A program made the position numbers and the translations under genes. This document shows positions 22,766-30,661 of a DNA stretch of 34,349 bases, in pieces. Origin of the DNA: CAYNLG01 sp964397995 (GTDB lineage: Bacteria > Planctomycetota > Phycisphaerae > FEN-1346); assembly GCA_964397995.1 (NCBI GenBank), contig CAYNLG010000038.1, forward strand, positions 1 through 34,349, given 5' to 3'. Below the pieces are notes generated by a model. It saw only the letters and a list, made by a program, of their open reading frames with translations. It was not told where the DNA came from and made no database searches. Position 1 is the stretch's first letter. Each line of letters begins with the position of its first letter.

Positions 22766-24141
22766 GCGAACATTTCGTCATCATCGGCAACGGAGCGGCC
22801 GGGTTCCGCGCCGCCAAGGGCCTCCGCCAGGCCGACCCCGCCCTCCAGATCAGCGTCTTCTCCGAAGAGGCGTATCCCTTCTACCTGAGGCGGCAGCTCG
22901 GCCTGTTCTTCGCGGGCGACGCCTCCATCGGGGAGCTCCTTTTCCAGAGCCGCAACGCCTACCGCCGCGAACGCATCGACCTGTTCCTCCAGACCCGCGT
23001 CGACCGCATCGACCCCGACGCCCACGAAGTCGCGTTCCTCTCCGGGGAACGGATCCGGTACGACCGGCTCCTGGTCGCGACGGGAACCGACGCCGCCGCA
23101 ACCAACCTGCCCGGGGCGACGCTCGCCGGGGCGCTCCGCCTGGACACGCTGGGCCGGGCGCTGGACGCGCGGCCGGTGCTCAGGGGTGTGCGGCGGGCGG
23201 TGCTGCTGGACGAAGGTGTCGTGGCACTCGTTCTGGCCGAGGCCCTGGCCGGGCGCGACATCGAGGTCACCCAACTCATCGCCGGCGACCGCTATTGGCC
23301 CGACGAGCTGGACCGCGAGACGTCCCAGCTCGTCGAACAGATGCTCGAGAGCCACGGGGTGCAGCTGCGCCGGCACACCGGGGCGCGATCGATCGTCGGG
23401 GCCGCCGGTCGCGTTATCGGCGTCGAGACCGCCGATGGCGACGTCGTGGCCGCCGAACTGGCCGCCTTTGGCTCCGACCGCCGGCCGGCCCTGGAAGCGG
23501 CGCTGGGGGCGGGCCTGGAGATCGGCACGGGCCTCCGCGTTGACGGCCGCTTCCGCACCAACCGACCCGACGTCTTTGCCGCCGGCGACGTGGCCGAACC
23601 GGTCGGCGGCCCCGGCGGCGGCACGTTCTGCTGGCAGCGGGCCTGGCTCCAGGGCGATGGCGCCGCCGCCGGCATGCTCGACCGCGACCCCCAGCCCGGC
23701 ACGGACGTCCTCCGCGTCCGGACCACCGTCTTCGGGTACGACCTGGCGGTGCTCGGGGCGGGCGCGCGGCACGCGACGGGAGACGTGGTGAGCACCGAAC
23801 GGCGGACCAGCGAGGGCGCCTTCCAGCGGCTCCTCTTCGAGCAGCGCCGCCTGAGCGGCGCCGTCGTCTTCGGCACGGGGCGTGGCGTTCACGAACTGGC
23901 CCAACTCGTCGCCGACGGCGCCTCGCGCGAGGCCGCCGAGGCGGTCCTCGGCGAACCCGCCGCCGACGCCGCCGGCGGCATCCCCCACCCGCTCGCCCGG
24001 CACTGCCCGATCTGCGCGGCCGAACTGGTCGTTCACGCGGGGACCCAATCCGGGACGGTCCTGCGGTGCCACGCCTGTGGCACGGACCTCGTCATCCGCT
24101 GGGACGGCACCCACGGACGCCTTGACGTTCTGGACGCCTGA
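22762..24141 (+). CDS. FAD-dependent pyridine-nucleotide-disulfide-type oxidoreductase with C-terminal zinc ribbon
   Basis: This 459-residue protein has an N-terminal FAD-binding motif (VIIGNGAAGFRAAKGL, GxGxxG) and the RLLVATGT segment. The region where an NAD(P) Rossmann loop is expected (AVLLDEGVVALVLAEAL, about 146-162) lacks the G-x-G-x-x-G pattern. AGDVAEP (about 274) is the second FAD motif. The C-terminus is a zinc ribbon with C-x2-C (Cys415/418) and C-x2-C (Cys436/439). The family includes rubredoxin/nitrite-type and NADH-oxidase-like reductases. With a degenerate NAD loop, its electron donor may be another protein, possibly via the zinc-ribbon tail; that is inference. ATGA overlap with the DUF2062 gene, and Maf follows 16 bases later. 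Confidence 0.82.
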   Translation: MSEHFVIIGNGAAGFRAAKGLRQADPALQISVFSEEAYPFYLRRQLGLFFAGDASIGELLFQSRNAYRRERIDLFLQTRVDRIDPDAHEVAFLSGERIRYDRLLVATGTDAAATNLPGATLAGALRLDTLGRALDARPVLRGVRRAVLLDEGVVALVLAEALAGRDIEVTQLIAGDRYWPDELDRETSQLVEQMLESHGVQLRRHTGARSIVGAAGRVIGVETADGDVVAAELAAFGSDRRPALEAALGAGLEIGTGLRVDGRFRTNRPDVFAAGDVAEPVGGPGGGTFCWQRAWLQGDGAAAGMLDRDPQPGTDVLRVRTTVFGYDLAVLGAGARHATGDVVSTERRTSEGAFQRLLFEQRRLSGAVVFGTGRGVHELAQLVADGASREAAEAVLGEPAADAAGGIPHPLARHCPICAAELVVHAGTQSGTVLRCHACGTDLVIRWDGTHGRLDVLDA

Positions 24142-24157
24142 GGCCGGGGGCCGGCTC

Positions 24158-24802
24158 ATGATCCGACCGACGGGCGACCCGCACTACCCGCCCCGGGAAC
24201 CGCACCTGATTCTGGCATCGGCTTCGCCCCGTCGGCGCGATCTCCTCCGCCAGGCCGGGTACCGGTTCATCGTGCGCGCGGCGGACCTGGACGAGGAGCG
24301 GGCCGTTCCCCGGGCGCCCACGCCGGAGGCGTACGTCGAGTCGCTGGCGTACCTGAAGGCCCGGGCGGCCATTGACAAACACGGCCTGGAAGCGGGTCTC
24401 GTGCTGGCAGCCGACACGGCGGTCGAGTTGGGCGGCGACCTCATCGGCAAGCCGGCCGACGCGGACGACGCGCGGCGCATCCTGGCCCGGCTGGCGGGGA
24501 GCCGCCACCGGGTGCTGACCGGCCTTGTCTTGGTGGATGTGGCAACCGGGGTGCGGCGGGTGGCGCACGCGTCCACGGGCATTCGGATGCGGCCGATGGC
24601 ACCGGCCGAGATCGACGCCTACGTCGCCGGCGGCGAGGCCCTCGGCAAGGCCGGCGCCTACGCCATCCAGGAGACCGGCGACCGCTACATCGAGGCCGTC
24701 GAGGGCAGCTTCACGAACGTCGTCGGGCTGCCCATGGAACTGCTGGAACGCTTGCTGAAGGCGGCAGGACATGACCCGAAGACGTTCCGCGACCTGCCGT
24801 AG
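24158..24802 (+). CDS. maf: Maf-family nucleoside triphosphate pyrophosphatase
   Basis: This 214-residue protein is a Maf/YhdE/YceF-type NTP pyrophosphatase that hydrolyses non-canonical or modified nucleotides such as dTTP, UTP or m7GTP. Signatures are LILASASPRRRDLLRQAG (about 17-34), VLAADTAVEL (about 81-90), LIGKPADADDARRILARLAG (about 94-113) and YAIQETGDRYIEAVEGSFTNVVGLP near the C-terminus. The active-site Asp of A-D-T is present. No ribosome-binding site is obvious before ATG 24158. The 3' end overlaps the downstream DUF192 gene by 32 bases. Confidence 0.92.
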   Translation: MIRPTGDPHYPPREPHLILASASPRRRDLLRQAGYRFIVRAADLDEERAVPRAPTPEAYVESLAYLKARAAIDKHGLEAGLVLAADTAVELGGDLIGKPADADDARRILARLAGSRHRVLTGLVLVDVATGVRRVAHASTGIRMRPMAPAEIDAYVAGGEALGKAGAYAIQETGDRYIEAVEGSFTNVVGLPMELLERLLKAAGHDPKTFRDLP

Positions 24803-25298
24803 GGCGGCCGTGCTGGTCCTGCTGGCGACGGCCCTCGCGGCCGGGTGCGGCGAGGCCGAGATGCCGCACAACGGCGCCCCGGCGCCGGTCGACCCGCGCG
24901 AGGCGGCAGCGCCCGAGCCGCAGTCCCTGCCGACGGCGACGATCCTCGTGGGCTCGCGGCCCCTTGTGGTGGAGGTGGCCGACGAGGAGGCCGAACGGCA
25001 GCTGGGGATGATGGGCCGCCGCTCCCTCGGCGAAGACGAGGCGATGCTCTTCGTCTTCCCCCAGGAGGCCCCGCTCTCGTTCTGGATGAAGCACTGCTAT
25101 GTGGACCTCGACCTCGGGTACATCCGGGCCGATGGCACGCTGGCGGAGGTCCACCGGATGCGGGCACACGACAAGCGGCCGGTCCGGAGCCGCGCGCCCG
25201 TCAAGTACGCCTTGGAGGTGCCGGCGGGGTGGTTCGGGCGGCACGGGTACGGGCCGGGCACGACCGTGACGATTCCGCCGTCGGTGGCGGCGAACTAG
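24771..25298 (+). CDS. DUF192-domain lipoprotein
   Basis: This 175-residue protein has lipobox LAAGC (Cys26), a Pro/Ala-rich linker (about 27-55) and a DUF192 domain: VEVADEEAERQLGMMGRRSLGEDEAMLFVFP, LSFWMKHCYVDLDLGYI, then A-L-E-V-P-A-G-W. The DUF192 family (PF02643) is of unknown function and often secreted or lipidated. The start is ATG 24771 with GCAGGA just upstream; it lies inside maf in another frame, overlapping by 32 bases, which suggests coupled translation. It is the last gene of the unit that starts at 19380. The next gene has its own promoter. Confidence 0.87.
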   Translation: MTRRRSATCRRAAVLVLLATALAAGCGEAEMPHNGAPAPVDPREAAAPEPQSLPTATILVGSRPLVVEVADEEAERQLGMMGRRSLGEDEAMLFVFPQEAPLSFWMKHCYVDLDLGYIRADGTLAEVHRMRAHDKRPVRSRAPVKYALEVPAGWFGRHGYGPGTTVTIPPSVAAN

Positions 25299-25301
25299 TC
25301 C

Positions 25302-25330
25302 TTGCGGGCATCCGAGCCCCGCCCTACAAT
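25302..25330 (+). promoter_or_regulatory. Promoter for the small membrane protein at 25381
   Basis: TTGCGG (25302-25307), a 17-base spacer and TACAAT (25325-25330), just after the DUF192 stop. The predicted leader is about 44 bases and ends in GGGAGGAG before ATG 25381. Confidence 0.65.
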
Positions 25331-25380
25331 GCCGCTGCACGTTTCCCTTCGCGTATCGACCGATCAGGGAGGAGTGGGGG

Positions 25381-25620
25381 ATGGCCGAGAACGAGCCGAA
25401 GCGGGAGCCCCTGGGGCCCGGCATGCTCATTCTGCTGGGCGTCGGCCTGCTGGCCATCGGCGCCTGGTGTGGGTACGACGTCTTCACCATGACCGAGGAG
25501 AAGGCCGGCGACACCGCCTACTTGGTCTTCAACTATGGCGGCCTGATCGGGGGGCCGATCGGGGCGGTCATCGTTTTCGTGCTGGCGGCGGTCCGGTCGA
25601 AGAAGGCCTCGGGCAAGTAG
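25381..25620 (+). CDS. Small two-helix membrane protein, unknown function
   Basis: This 79-residue protein has two hydrophobic segments (about 14-31, MLILLGVGLLAIGAWCGY, and about 47-68) with a short polar N-terminus and a lysine-rich C-terminus. Its Shine-Dalgarno site (GGGAGGAG) is strong and its promoter is clear, so it is likely a real, translated gene. I do not recognise a family. It lies just upstream of the Ser/Thr kinase gene but has a separate promoter. Confidence 0.7.
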   Translation: MAENEPKREPLGPGMLILLGVGLLAIGAWCGYDVFTMTEEKAGDTAYLVFNYGGLIGGPIGAVIVFVLAAVRSKKASGK

Positions 25621-25672
25621 ATACCGCCGCGATCCCTGCGGCGATGGTGCCGACGTCGGCGCGGGAATGCGT

Positions 25673-25701
25673 TTGACCAATCGCGACTTCCGTATGATAA
25701 T
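25673..25701 (+). promoter_or_regulatory. Promoter for the Ser/Thr kinase gene
   Basis: TTGACC (25673-25678), a 17-base spacer and GATAAT (25696-25701). Transcription should start near 25708, about 90 bases before the kinase ATG. Confidence 0.75.
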
Positions 25702-25709
25702 GGTGGGGT

Positions 25710-25730
25710 GACCGGCACACAGCGCCGGTC
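25710..25730 (+). promoter_or_regulatory. Leader hairpin at the predicted kinase mRNA 5' end
   Basis: GACCGGC (25710-25716) pairs perfectly with GCCGGTC (25724-25730) around a 7-base loop, beginning almost exactly where transcription should start. It could stabilise the mRNA or control its translation. There is no Shine-Dalgarno site in the remaining GC-rich leader. Confidence 0.5.
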
Positions 25731-25795
25731 CTCAGGGGGCGAGCCGGCGGCCGGTGCGGCCCGTAGCCGCGCCGGCGTCGGGGGCGCGCGCAATC

Positions 25796-27598
25796 ATGGC
25801 TGACGGACAACCCGGGTACCTGCTGGTCGCATGCCCCGAGTGTCACGCGGGGTACAAGATTCGGCGCGACCGCGCGGCTCGGCCGCTGACGTGCCGCTCG
25901 TGCGGCCACTCCTGGACGCCGACCGTGCGCCCGGCCGACCCCCCCCCGGAGCCAACCCCCGAGGCGGTCGTCGCGGCCGAGCCGGACAGCGAGGCCGAGG
26001 CCCCGACCAAGCCCGCCGAACCCACGCCTGCCGCCGAAGACCCCATCCTCGGCACCGAGCTCGGCAACTTCCGCATCCAGTCCCGCATCGGCAGCGGCGG
26101 GTTCGGCGTCGTCTACCGCGCTTTCGACACGAACCTCGAACGGTCCGTCGCCCTGAAGATGCTGCCCGGCAACCTCGCCGAGGAAAGCCCCAAGCTGGTC
26201 CAGCGCTTCCTTCGCGAGGCCCGCTCGGCCGCCAAGCTCCAGCACCCCAACATCGTCACCATCCACCAGATCGTCCCCTATAAATCGACCTTCTACATCG
26301 TGATGGAGTTGGTCGACGGCGGGGCGCTCCACGAGTTCCTGGCCGTCCAGCGCCGGTTCAAGGCGACCGAGGCGACCCGCATCATTCGCGCGGCCGCCGA
26401 GGGTCTCGCCCACGCGCACCGGCGCGGCGTCATCCACCGGGACATCAAGCCCGGGAACATCATGATGACGAACGACGGCCAGGTGAAGGTCAGCGACTTC
26501 GGCCTGGCGCGCGACCTGCTCCAGGGGCGCGACATCGTTGGGCCCGGCCACAGCCTCGGTACCCCGCGCTACATGGCCCCGGAGCAGTGCCTCGGCGAGG
26601 AGCCCACCGCCGCCAGCGACCTCTACTCCCTCGCCTCCACCTTCTTCGTCCTCCTGACGGGCCGGCCCGCGTTCGACGCGCCGAGCGACCGGCAGTTGAT
26701 GAAGCAGCAGGTCAGGACAGCCGTGCCCGACCCCCGCCAGTTCGTGCCCGATCTGCCCGTGGCCGTCTACCGCTTCTTCCAGAAGGCCATGGCCAAGCAG
26801 CCCGAGGACCGGTACGTCACGGCCGAGAAGTTCATCGACGCGCTGGACCGGCTCGACTTCTCGGGGACGGCGGACTCGGCGGTGCCCACGCCGGCGACGC
26901 TGAGCGCCCAGCTCGGCCCGATTGCCGTCGAGGACCGCGGGTCGCACCTCTCCAATGCCCTCGGCCGCGCGGTGCGGCGGGGCCAGCGGGTGCGGACCCC
27001 CACGCCGCTCCAGAACGCGGTGGCGGGCGAGCCGATCCGGACGCCGACTACCAACGATGCCGGTCCGGCCCTCAGCGGCTGGAAGCTGTGGGTCCTGATC
27101 GGCGTCGGGCTGGCGATCGTCGTGGGCGGGGCTATCGCGGCGGCCATCATGCTGGCCCCCGGCGGCCCCATCAAGCCGCCCCCGGAAGAGCCCGGCGAGC
27201 CGACCCGGCCCGAAGGGACCGGGACGCCCCCCGTCGAGCCCGGCGACACCCCGGGGCCGGCTGAAGGACCCGAGGAGACGGAGCCGGAGACGCCCCCCGA
27301 GGCGCCCGAGGAAGGCGCCGTTGCCGTCGGCCCGGACACCCCCGCCGAGGCCCCCGCGGAGGCGCCTGACGAGGCGGACGAGCCCGAGGACGTCGCCCCG
27401 CGCAGCCCCGAGGAGAACGCGCAGCTCCAACTTGAGGACGCCATCCGATTCGAGAAGAGGAAGAACGCCTGGATGCCCGACATTATGCGTGCGTACCAGG
27501 CGGTCATCGAGATCTACCCGAAGACGAAGGCAGCCGAGGAGGCCCGAAAGGCCCTGGAGCGGCTCGAGAAGGGTGATCGCCTGCCGATCGAGGAGTAG
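25796..27598 (+). CDS. Membrane-anchored Ser/Thr protein kinase with N-terminal zinc ribbon
   Basis: This 600-residue kinase begins with a zinc ribbon (C-P-E-C at 13-16 and C-R-S-C at 33-36, MJ0042-like), then a Pro/Glu linker. The Hanks-type kinase domain (about 92-350) shows GSGGFGVVY, VALK (Lys121), HRDIKPGN (Asp216), SDFG (Asp234), GTPRYMAPE and SDLYSLAST. A single membrane helix (about 431-453) follows, then a long Pro/Glu-rich stretch (about 458-545) and a C-terminal helical, TPR-like segment (about 547-598, YQAVIEIYPKTKAAEEARKAL). The kinase domain should be cytoplasmic and the tail extracytoplasmic. It phosphorylates proteins on Ser/Thr; the target is unknown. ATG 25796 is the likely start, but there is no clear ribosome-binding site. 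Confidence 0.9.
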   Translation: MADGQPGYLLVACPECHAGYKIRRDRAARPLTCRSCGHSWTPTVRPADPPPEPTPEAVVAAEPDSEAEAPTKPAEPTPAAEDPILGTELGNFRIQSRIGSGGFGVVYRAFDTNLERSVALKMLPGNLAEESPKLVQRFLREARSAAKLQHPNIVTIHQIVPYKSTFYIVMELVDGGALHEFLAVQRRFKATEATRIIRAAAEGLAHAHRRGVIHRDIKPGNIMMTNDGQVKVSDFGLARDLLQGRDIVGPGHSLGTPRYMAPEQCLGEEPTAASDLYSLASTFFVLLTGRPAFDAPSDRQLMKQQVRTAVPDPRQFVPDLPVAVYRFFQKAMAKQPEDRYVTAEKFIDALDRLDFSGTADSAVPTPATLSAQLGPIAVEDRGSHLSNALGRAVRRGQRVRTPTPLQNAVAGEPIRTPTTNDAGPALSGWKLWVLIGVGLAIVVGGAIAAAIMLAPGGPIKPPPEEPGEPTRPEGTGTPPVEPGDTPGPAEGPEETEPETPPEAPEEGAVAVGPDTPAEAPAEAPDEADEPEDVAPRSPEENAQLQLEDAIRFEKRKNAWMPDIMRAYQAVIEIYPKTKAAEEARKALERLEKGDRLPIEE

Positions 27599-27660
27599 GC
27601 GGGGCGCCGGGGTCGGCACGCCCGGCACGGGGGAACGGACCAAGAGCGCCGAACACGTCC

Positions 27661-27686
27661 CGGAGTTTCCGCTCCGAGCTTCTTTT
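27661..27686 (+). terminator. Possible intrinsic terminator
   Basis: A short stem, CGGAG (27661-27665) with CTCCG (27672-27676), is followed by a T-rich run (27680-27686), in the 100-base gap between the kinase and the convergent alr. The stem is only five pairs, so confidence is low. Confidence 0.35.
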
Positions 27687-27698
27687 CAGGCGCACTCG

Positions 27699-28829
27699 CT
27701 ACAGTTCGCTGCCGCCCGTGTAGTGCCGGGGAACGCGCTTTGAGAGGCCCGTCAGAATCTCATAGGGGATCGTCCCGGCCAGGTCCGCGAGCCCGGCCGC
27801 GCTCAGCGGGCTCACGACGTCGGCTTCGATCAACCGCACCGGGGTCCCCGCCTCGGCCTCCGGCACGTCCGTGACGTCGGCCATCGTGGCGTCCATGCAG
27901 ACCCGCCCGACGACGGGGCACAGCCGGCCCTCGATGCGGACGCGGGCCTTGCCCGAGAGCGCCCGCGGGTAACCGTCGCCGTAGCCGACGGGCAGGACGG
28001 CGACGCGGCTCGCGCGCGGCGCGGTCCAGGTGTGCCCGTAGCTGACGCCGCCGCCCGCCGGTACCCGCTTCGTTCGCGCGATCTCGGTCCGCAGGCTGAG
28101 GACGGGCTTCAGCGTCGGGCACGCGATGGCGGCCGGAATCGACGGCGCGATGCCGTAGAGCGCCAGGCCCGCCCGAACCATGTCGAAGCGGCCTTCGGGC
28201 TGGAGGACCGCGGCGGCCGAGTTGGCCGCGTGCGCCAGGCGCGGCGCCAGGCCCGCCGCCCGCACGGCGTCCATCGCTCGCCGGAACCGGGCGAGTTGGG
28301 ACGCCAAGCTCGGATGGTCAGGCTGCTCGGCGCAGGCGAAGTGCGTGTACACGCCCTCGACGTCCACACGCGCAAGGCCCGTCAGCTGCGACGCGAATGC
28401 CCCGGCTTCCTCGTCCGGCACGCCCAGCCGATGCATCCCCGTGTCGATCTTGAGGTGGGCCGTCGCGCGGCGTCCCGCGCGGGCCGCGGCGGCATCCAGC
28501 GCACGGGCGGCCTCCGGTGAGTCGACCATGGCCGCCAGGTCGTGGGCGACGGCCGCCTCGGCGTCCCCCGGGAAGAGGGTGCCGAGGATAAGGATCGGGC
28601 AGCGGACGCCGGCCTGGCGGAGCGCGACGCCTTCGCTGGCGAGAATAACGCCCAGCGACGCGATCCCCGCCCGCTCCAGCGCCCGCGCGACCGGCACCGC
28701 CCCGTGGCCGTAGGCGTCGGCCTTGACGACGCCGAGGACGCGCGTGTCGGGCCCGACCGTCGCGCGGACGGCGGCCAGATTGTGGACGAGCGCCTCGAGG
28801 TCCACGTCGGCGACGGTCGGTCGGCTCAT
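27699..28829 (-). CDS. alr: Alanine racemase
   Basis: This 376-residue PLP-dependent enzyme interconverts L- and D-alanine for peptidoglycan. The PLP lysine is Lys36 in VVKADAYGHGA and the second catalytic residue is Tyr264 in GGVSYGHTW. LKIDTGMHRLG, AANSAAAV and a C-terminal VCMDATMADVTDV are family features. The length is typical. The start is ATG 28829 with GGGGAG upstream and its own promoter. murJ lies upstream on the same strand; both genes serve cell-wall building. Confidence 0.96.
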   Translation of the reverse strand: MSRPTVADVDLEALVHNLAAVRATVGPDTRVLGVVKADAYGHGAVPVARALERAGIASLGVILASEGVALRQAGVRCPILILGTLFPGDAEAAVAHDLAAMVDSPEAARALDAAAARAGRRATAHLKIDTGMHRLGVPDEEAGAFASQLTGLARVDVEGVYTHFACAEQPDHPSLASQLARFRRAMDAVRAAGLAPRLAHAANSAAAVLQPEGRFDMVRAGLALYGIAPSIPAAIACPTLKPVLSLRTEIARTKRVPAGGGVSYGHTWTAPRASRVAVLPVGYGDGYPRALSGKARVRIEGRLCPVVGRVCMDATMADVTDVPEAEAGTPVRLIEADVVSPLSAAGLADLAGTIPYEILTGLSKRVPRHYTGGSEL

Positions 28830-28853
28830 GCCGGCTCCCCAGGGGTCGGGTGC

Positions 28854-28882
28854 GTTGTATCGCGCCCGCGCGTTCCGGGCAA
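28854..28882 (-). promoter_or_regulatory. alr promoter
   Basis: Minus strand: TTGCCC (28877-28882), a 17-base spacer and TACAAC (28854-28859), located between the murJ stop and the alr start. It suggests alr can be transcribed apart from murJ. Confidence 0.6.
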
Positions 28883-28904
28883 GGCCGCCGCCCGGCGCTG
28901 CGCG

Positions 28905-30536
28905 TCAGTCGGCCTCCTCGACCGGCGCCCGGCGAAGGAGGTCTCGGAGTTCCGTGAGGCCGAGGACGTGGGCCGCGCCCGCGAACACGCCCGCCCCGAC
29001 CGCCACCCCCGCGATGAGCCGGGCCAGCGAAGCGGCCGCCCCTTCCAGCCCGAACCCCGGCACGGCCACGTGCATGGCCGCCCAAGCGGCGCCGGCCATC
29101 AGGGCCGTGGCCATGAGGGTGCGGCCGGCGCTCGACGCGATGGCCCGCCATTCGAGGTGGCGGCACCGACGGTTCAGGATCGCCACCAGCAGCACCGTCT
29201 GGACCATGGCGCTGGTGGCCGTGGCGATGGCCAGCCCGCCCTCGGCCAGCACCCAGATCAGCGACAGGTTCAGGGCCGCGTTGAGCGCCGCCGCCACCAC
29301 CGCCACCCGGAGCGGCGTGCGTGTGTCCTCCAACGCGTAGAACGTCCGGAGCAGGATGTGCTGGGCCGAGTAGGCCCAGATGCCCACCGCATAGAGCTGG
29401 GCCACGCGGACACAGCGCGGCAAGGCCTCCGGGTCGGCCGCGAAGCTGCCGTGGTTAAGCCAGAGCGCCAACAGCGGCCGCGCCACCAGGATCAGCCCGA
29501 CCCCCGCCGGCACACCGATGAACATCGTCAGCCGCAGCGCATGCGAAGCCGTCCGCCCGAGCCCGTCCATGTCCTTGCGGACGGCGTGGCGGCTGAGGAC
29601 CGGGAAGACGACCGTCGCCAGGGCCACCGCGAAGACCCCGAGCGGGAAGTTGTAGAGCCGCTGGCCGTAGTACAGCACGGACGCCGCCCCCACCTGCATC
29701 GGATACGCGATCGACCGCCCCGCCACCGTAAACCGTTCCAGGCCCACCTCGTACGGGCTGAAGAGGTTCGCGATGGTCGAGTCGAAGAAGACGTTGAGCT
29801 GGACCACGCCGAGGGCGATGACCATCGGCCCCATGAGGCGCAGCACGCGCGTGAGCCCGGGGTGCGCCAGGTCCCACGCCGGCCGCAGTTCCAGGCCGGT
29901 CGCCTTCAGAGCCGGCAGCTGGATGGCCACCTGCGCCAGGCCCGCCAGCATGATGGCGACCGCGATGACGTAGACTTGGCGGAACGGGTCGTCCTCCATG
30001 GCGAGACCCGCGCCGACGGCGGCCGCGATGATGAAGAGGTTCAGGAGGATGGGCGCGAGCGCGGGCGCGACGAAGTGCCGGCGGCAGTTCAGCGCCGCCT
30101 GAAGCAACGCCACCACGCAGATCGTCACCGCGAACGGCAGCAGTACGGCCGCCAACCCGAAAAAGAGGTGCCACTTGGCCGCCCCCTCGGTAAGATGGCG
30201 GCCGAGCAGCAGAAGGCCTTCGGCGACCAGCACGAGCGCCCCGAGCCCCGCAACCAGCAACACGACCATGAGGCTCATGAAACGGGACGCGGCGCGGCGC
30301 TGGCCGGCCTCGAGGTAGTCGGTGAAGACCGGGATGAAGGCGGCACTGAGGGCGCCCTCGCCGAAAAGGCGCCGGAAGAGGTTCGGCGTCAGGAACGCCC
30401 AGGCGTAGGCGTCCATGACGACCGTTTGCGTCGCGCCGAGGACGTGAGCGAGCGCCGCGTCGCGCACCAGCCCCGCCACCCGCGAGACCAGGGTCAGGCC
30501 GCTGACGACCCGGAGATGTCTGAGGAACGATGCCAC
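28905..30536 (-). CDS. murJ: Lipid II flippase MurJ (MviN)
   Basis: This 543-residue polytopic protein of the MurJ/MviN (MOP exporter) family flips lipid-linked peptidoglycan precursors across the inner membrane. The N-terminal VVSGLTLVSRVAGLVRDAALAH and FLTPNLFRRLFGEGALSAAFIPVFTDYL are diagnostic, and about 14 membrane helices follow (VYVIAVAIMLAG and FPLGVFAVALATVVFPVLSRH are examples). The start codon is GTG 30536; a GGAG lies about 11 bases upstream. A promoter is found about 80 bases before it. The dTDP-rhamnose-type reductase gene is divergent. Confidence 0.95.
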   Translation of the reverse strand: MASFLRHLRVVSGLTLVSRVAGLVRDAALAHVLGATQTVVMDAYAWAFLTPNLFRRLFGEGALSAAFIPVFTDYLEAGQRRAASRFMSLMVVLLVAGLGALVLVAEGLLLLGRHLTEGAAKWHLFFGLAAVLLPFAVTICVVALLQAALNCRRHFVAPALAPILLNLFIIAAAVGAGLAMEDDPFRQVYVIAVAIMLAGLAQVAIQLPALKATGLELRPAWDLAHPGLTRVLRLMGPMVIALGVVQLNVFFDSTIANLFSPYEVGLERFTVAGRSIAYPMQVGAASVLYYGQRLYNFPLGVFAVALATVVFPVLSRHAVRKDMDGLGRTASHALRLTMFIGVPAGVGLILVARPLLALWLNHGSFAADPEALPRCVRVAQLYAVGIWAYSAQHILLRTFYALEDTRTPLRVAVVAAALNAALNLSLIWVLAEGGLAIATATSAMVQTVLLVAILNRRCRHLEWRAIASSAGRTLMATALMAGAAWAAMHVAVPGFGLEGAAASLARLIAGVAVGAGVFAGAAHVLGLTELRDLLRRAPVEEAD

Positions 30537-30617
30537 CGGACGGCGGGCTCCTTCGGCCGGCCCGGGCCCGCGGCGGGCCGGGCGGTCGGGACGGGGCGGC
30601 CGGGCAGCGCCCGCCGC

Positions 30618-30646
30618 ACCCTAGCCGCTCGCCGGCCCCGTGTCAA
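30618..30646 (-). promoter_or_regulatory. murJ promoter
   Basis: Minus strand: a perfect TTGACA (30641-30646), a 17-base spacer and TAGGGT (30618-30623). The predicted leader is about 75 bases. No matching plus-strand promoter was found for the divergent gene at 30662. Confidence 0.6.
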
Positions 30647-30661
30647 CGTGTGCGCAACGCC

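Noticed and set aside
25568..27643. 691-codon minus-strand open frame
   Set aside because: It is antisense to the Ser/Thr kinase, which has all kinase motifs; the antisense product lacks recognisable domains.
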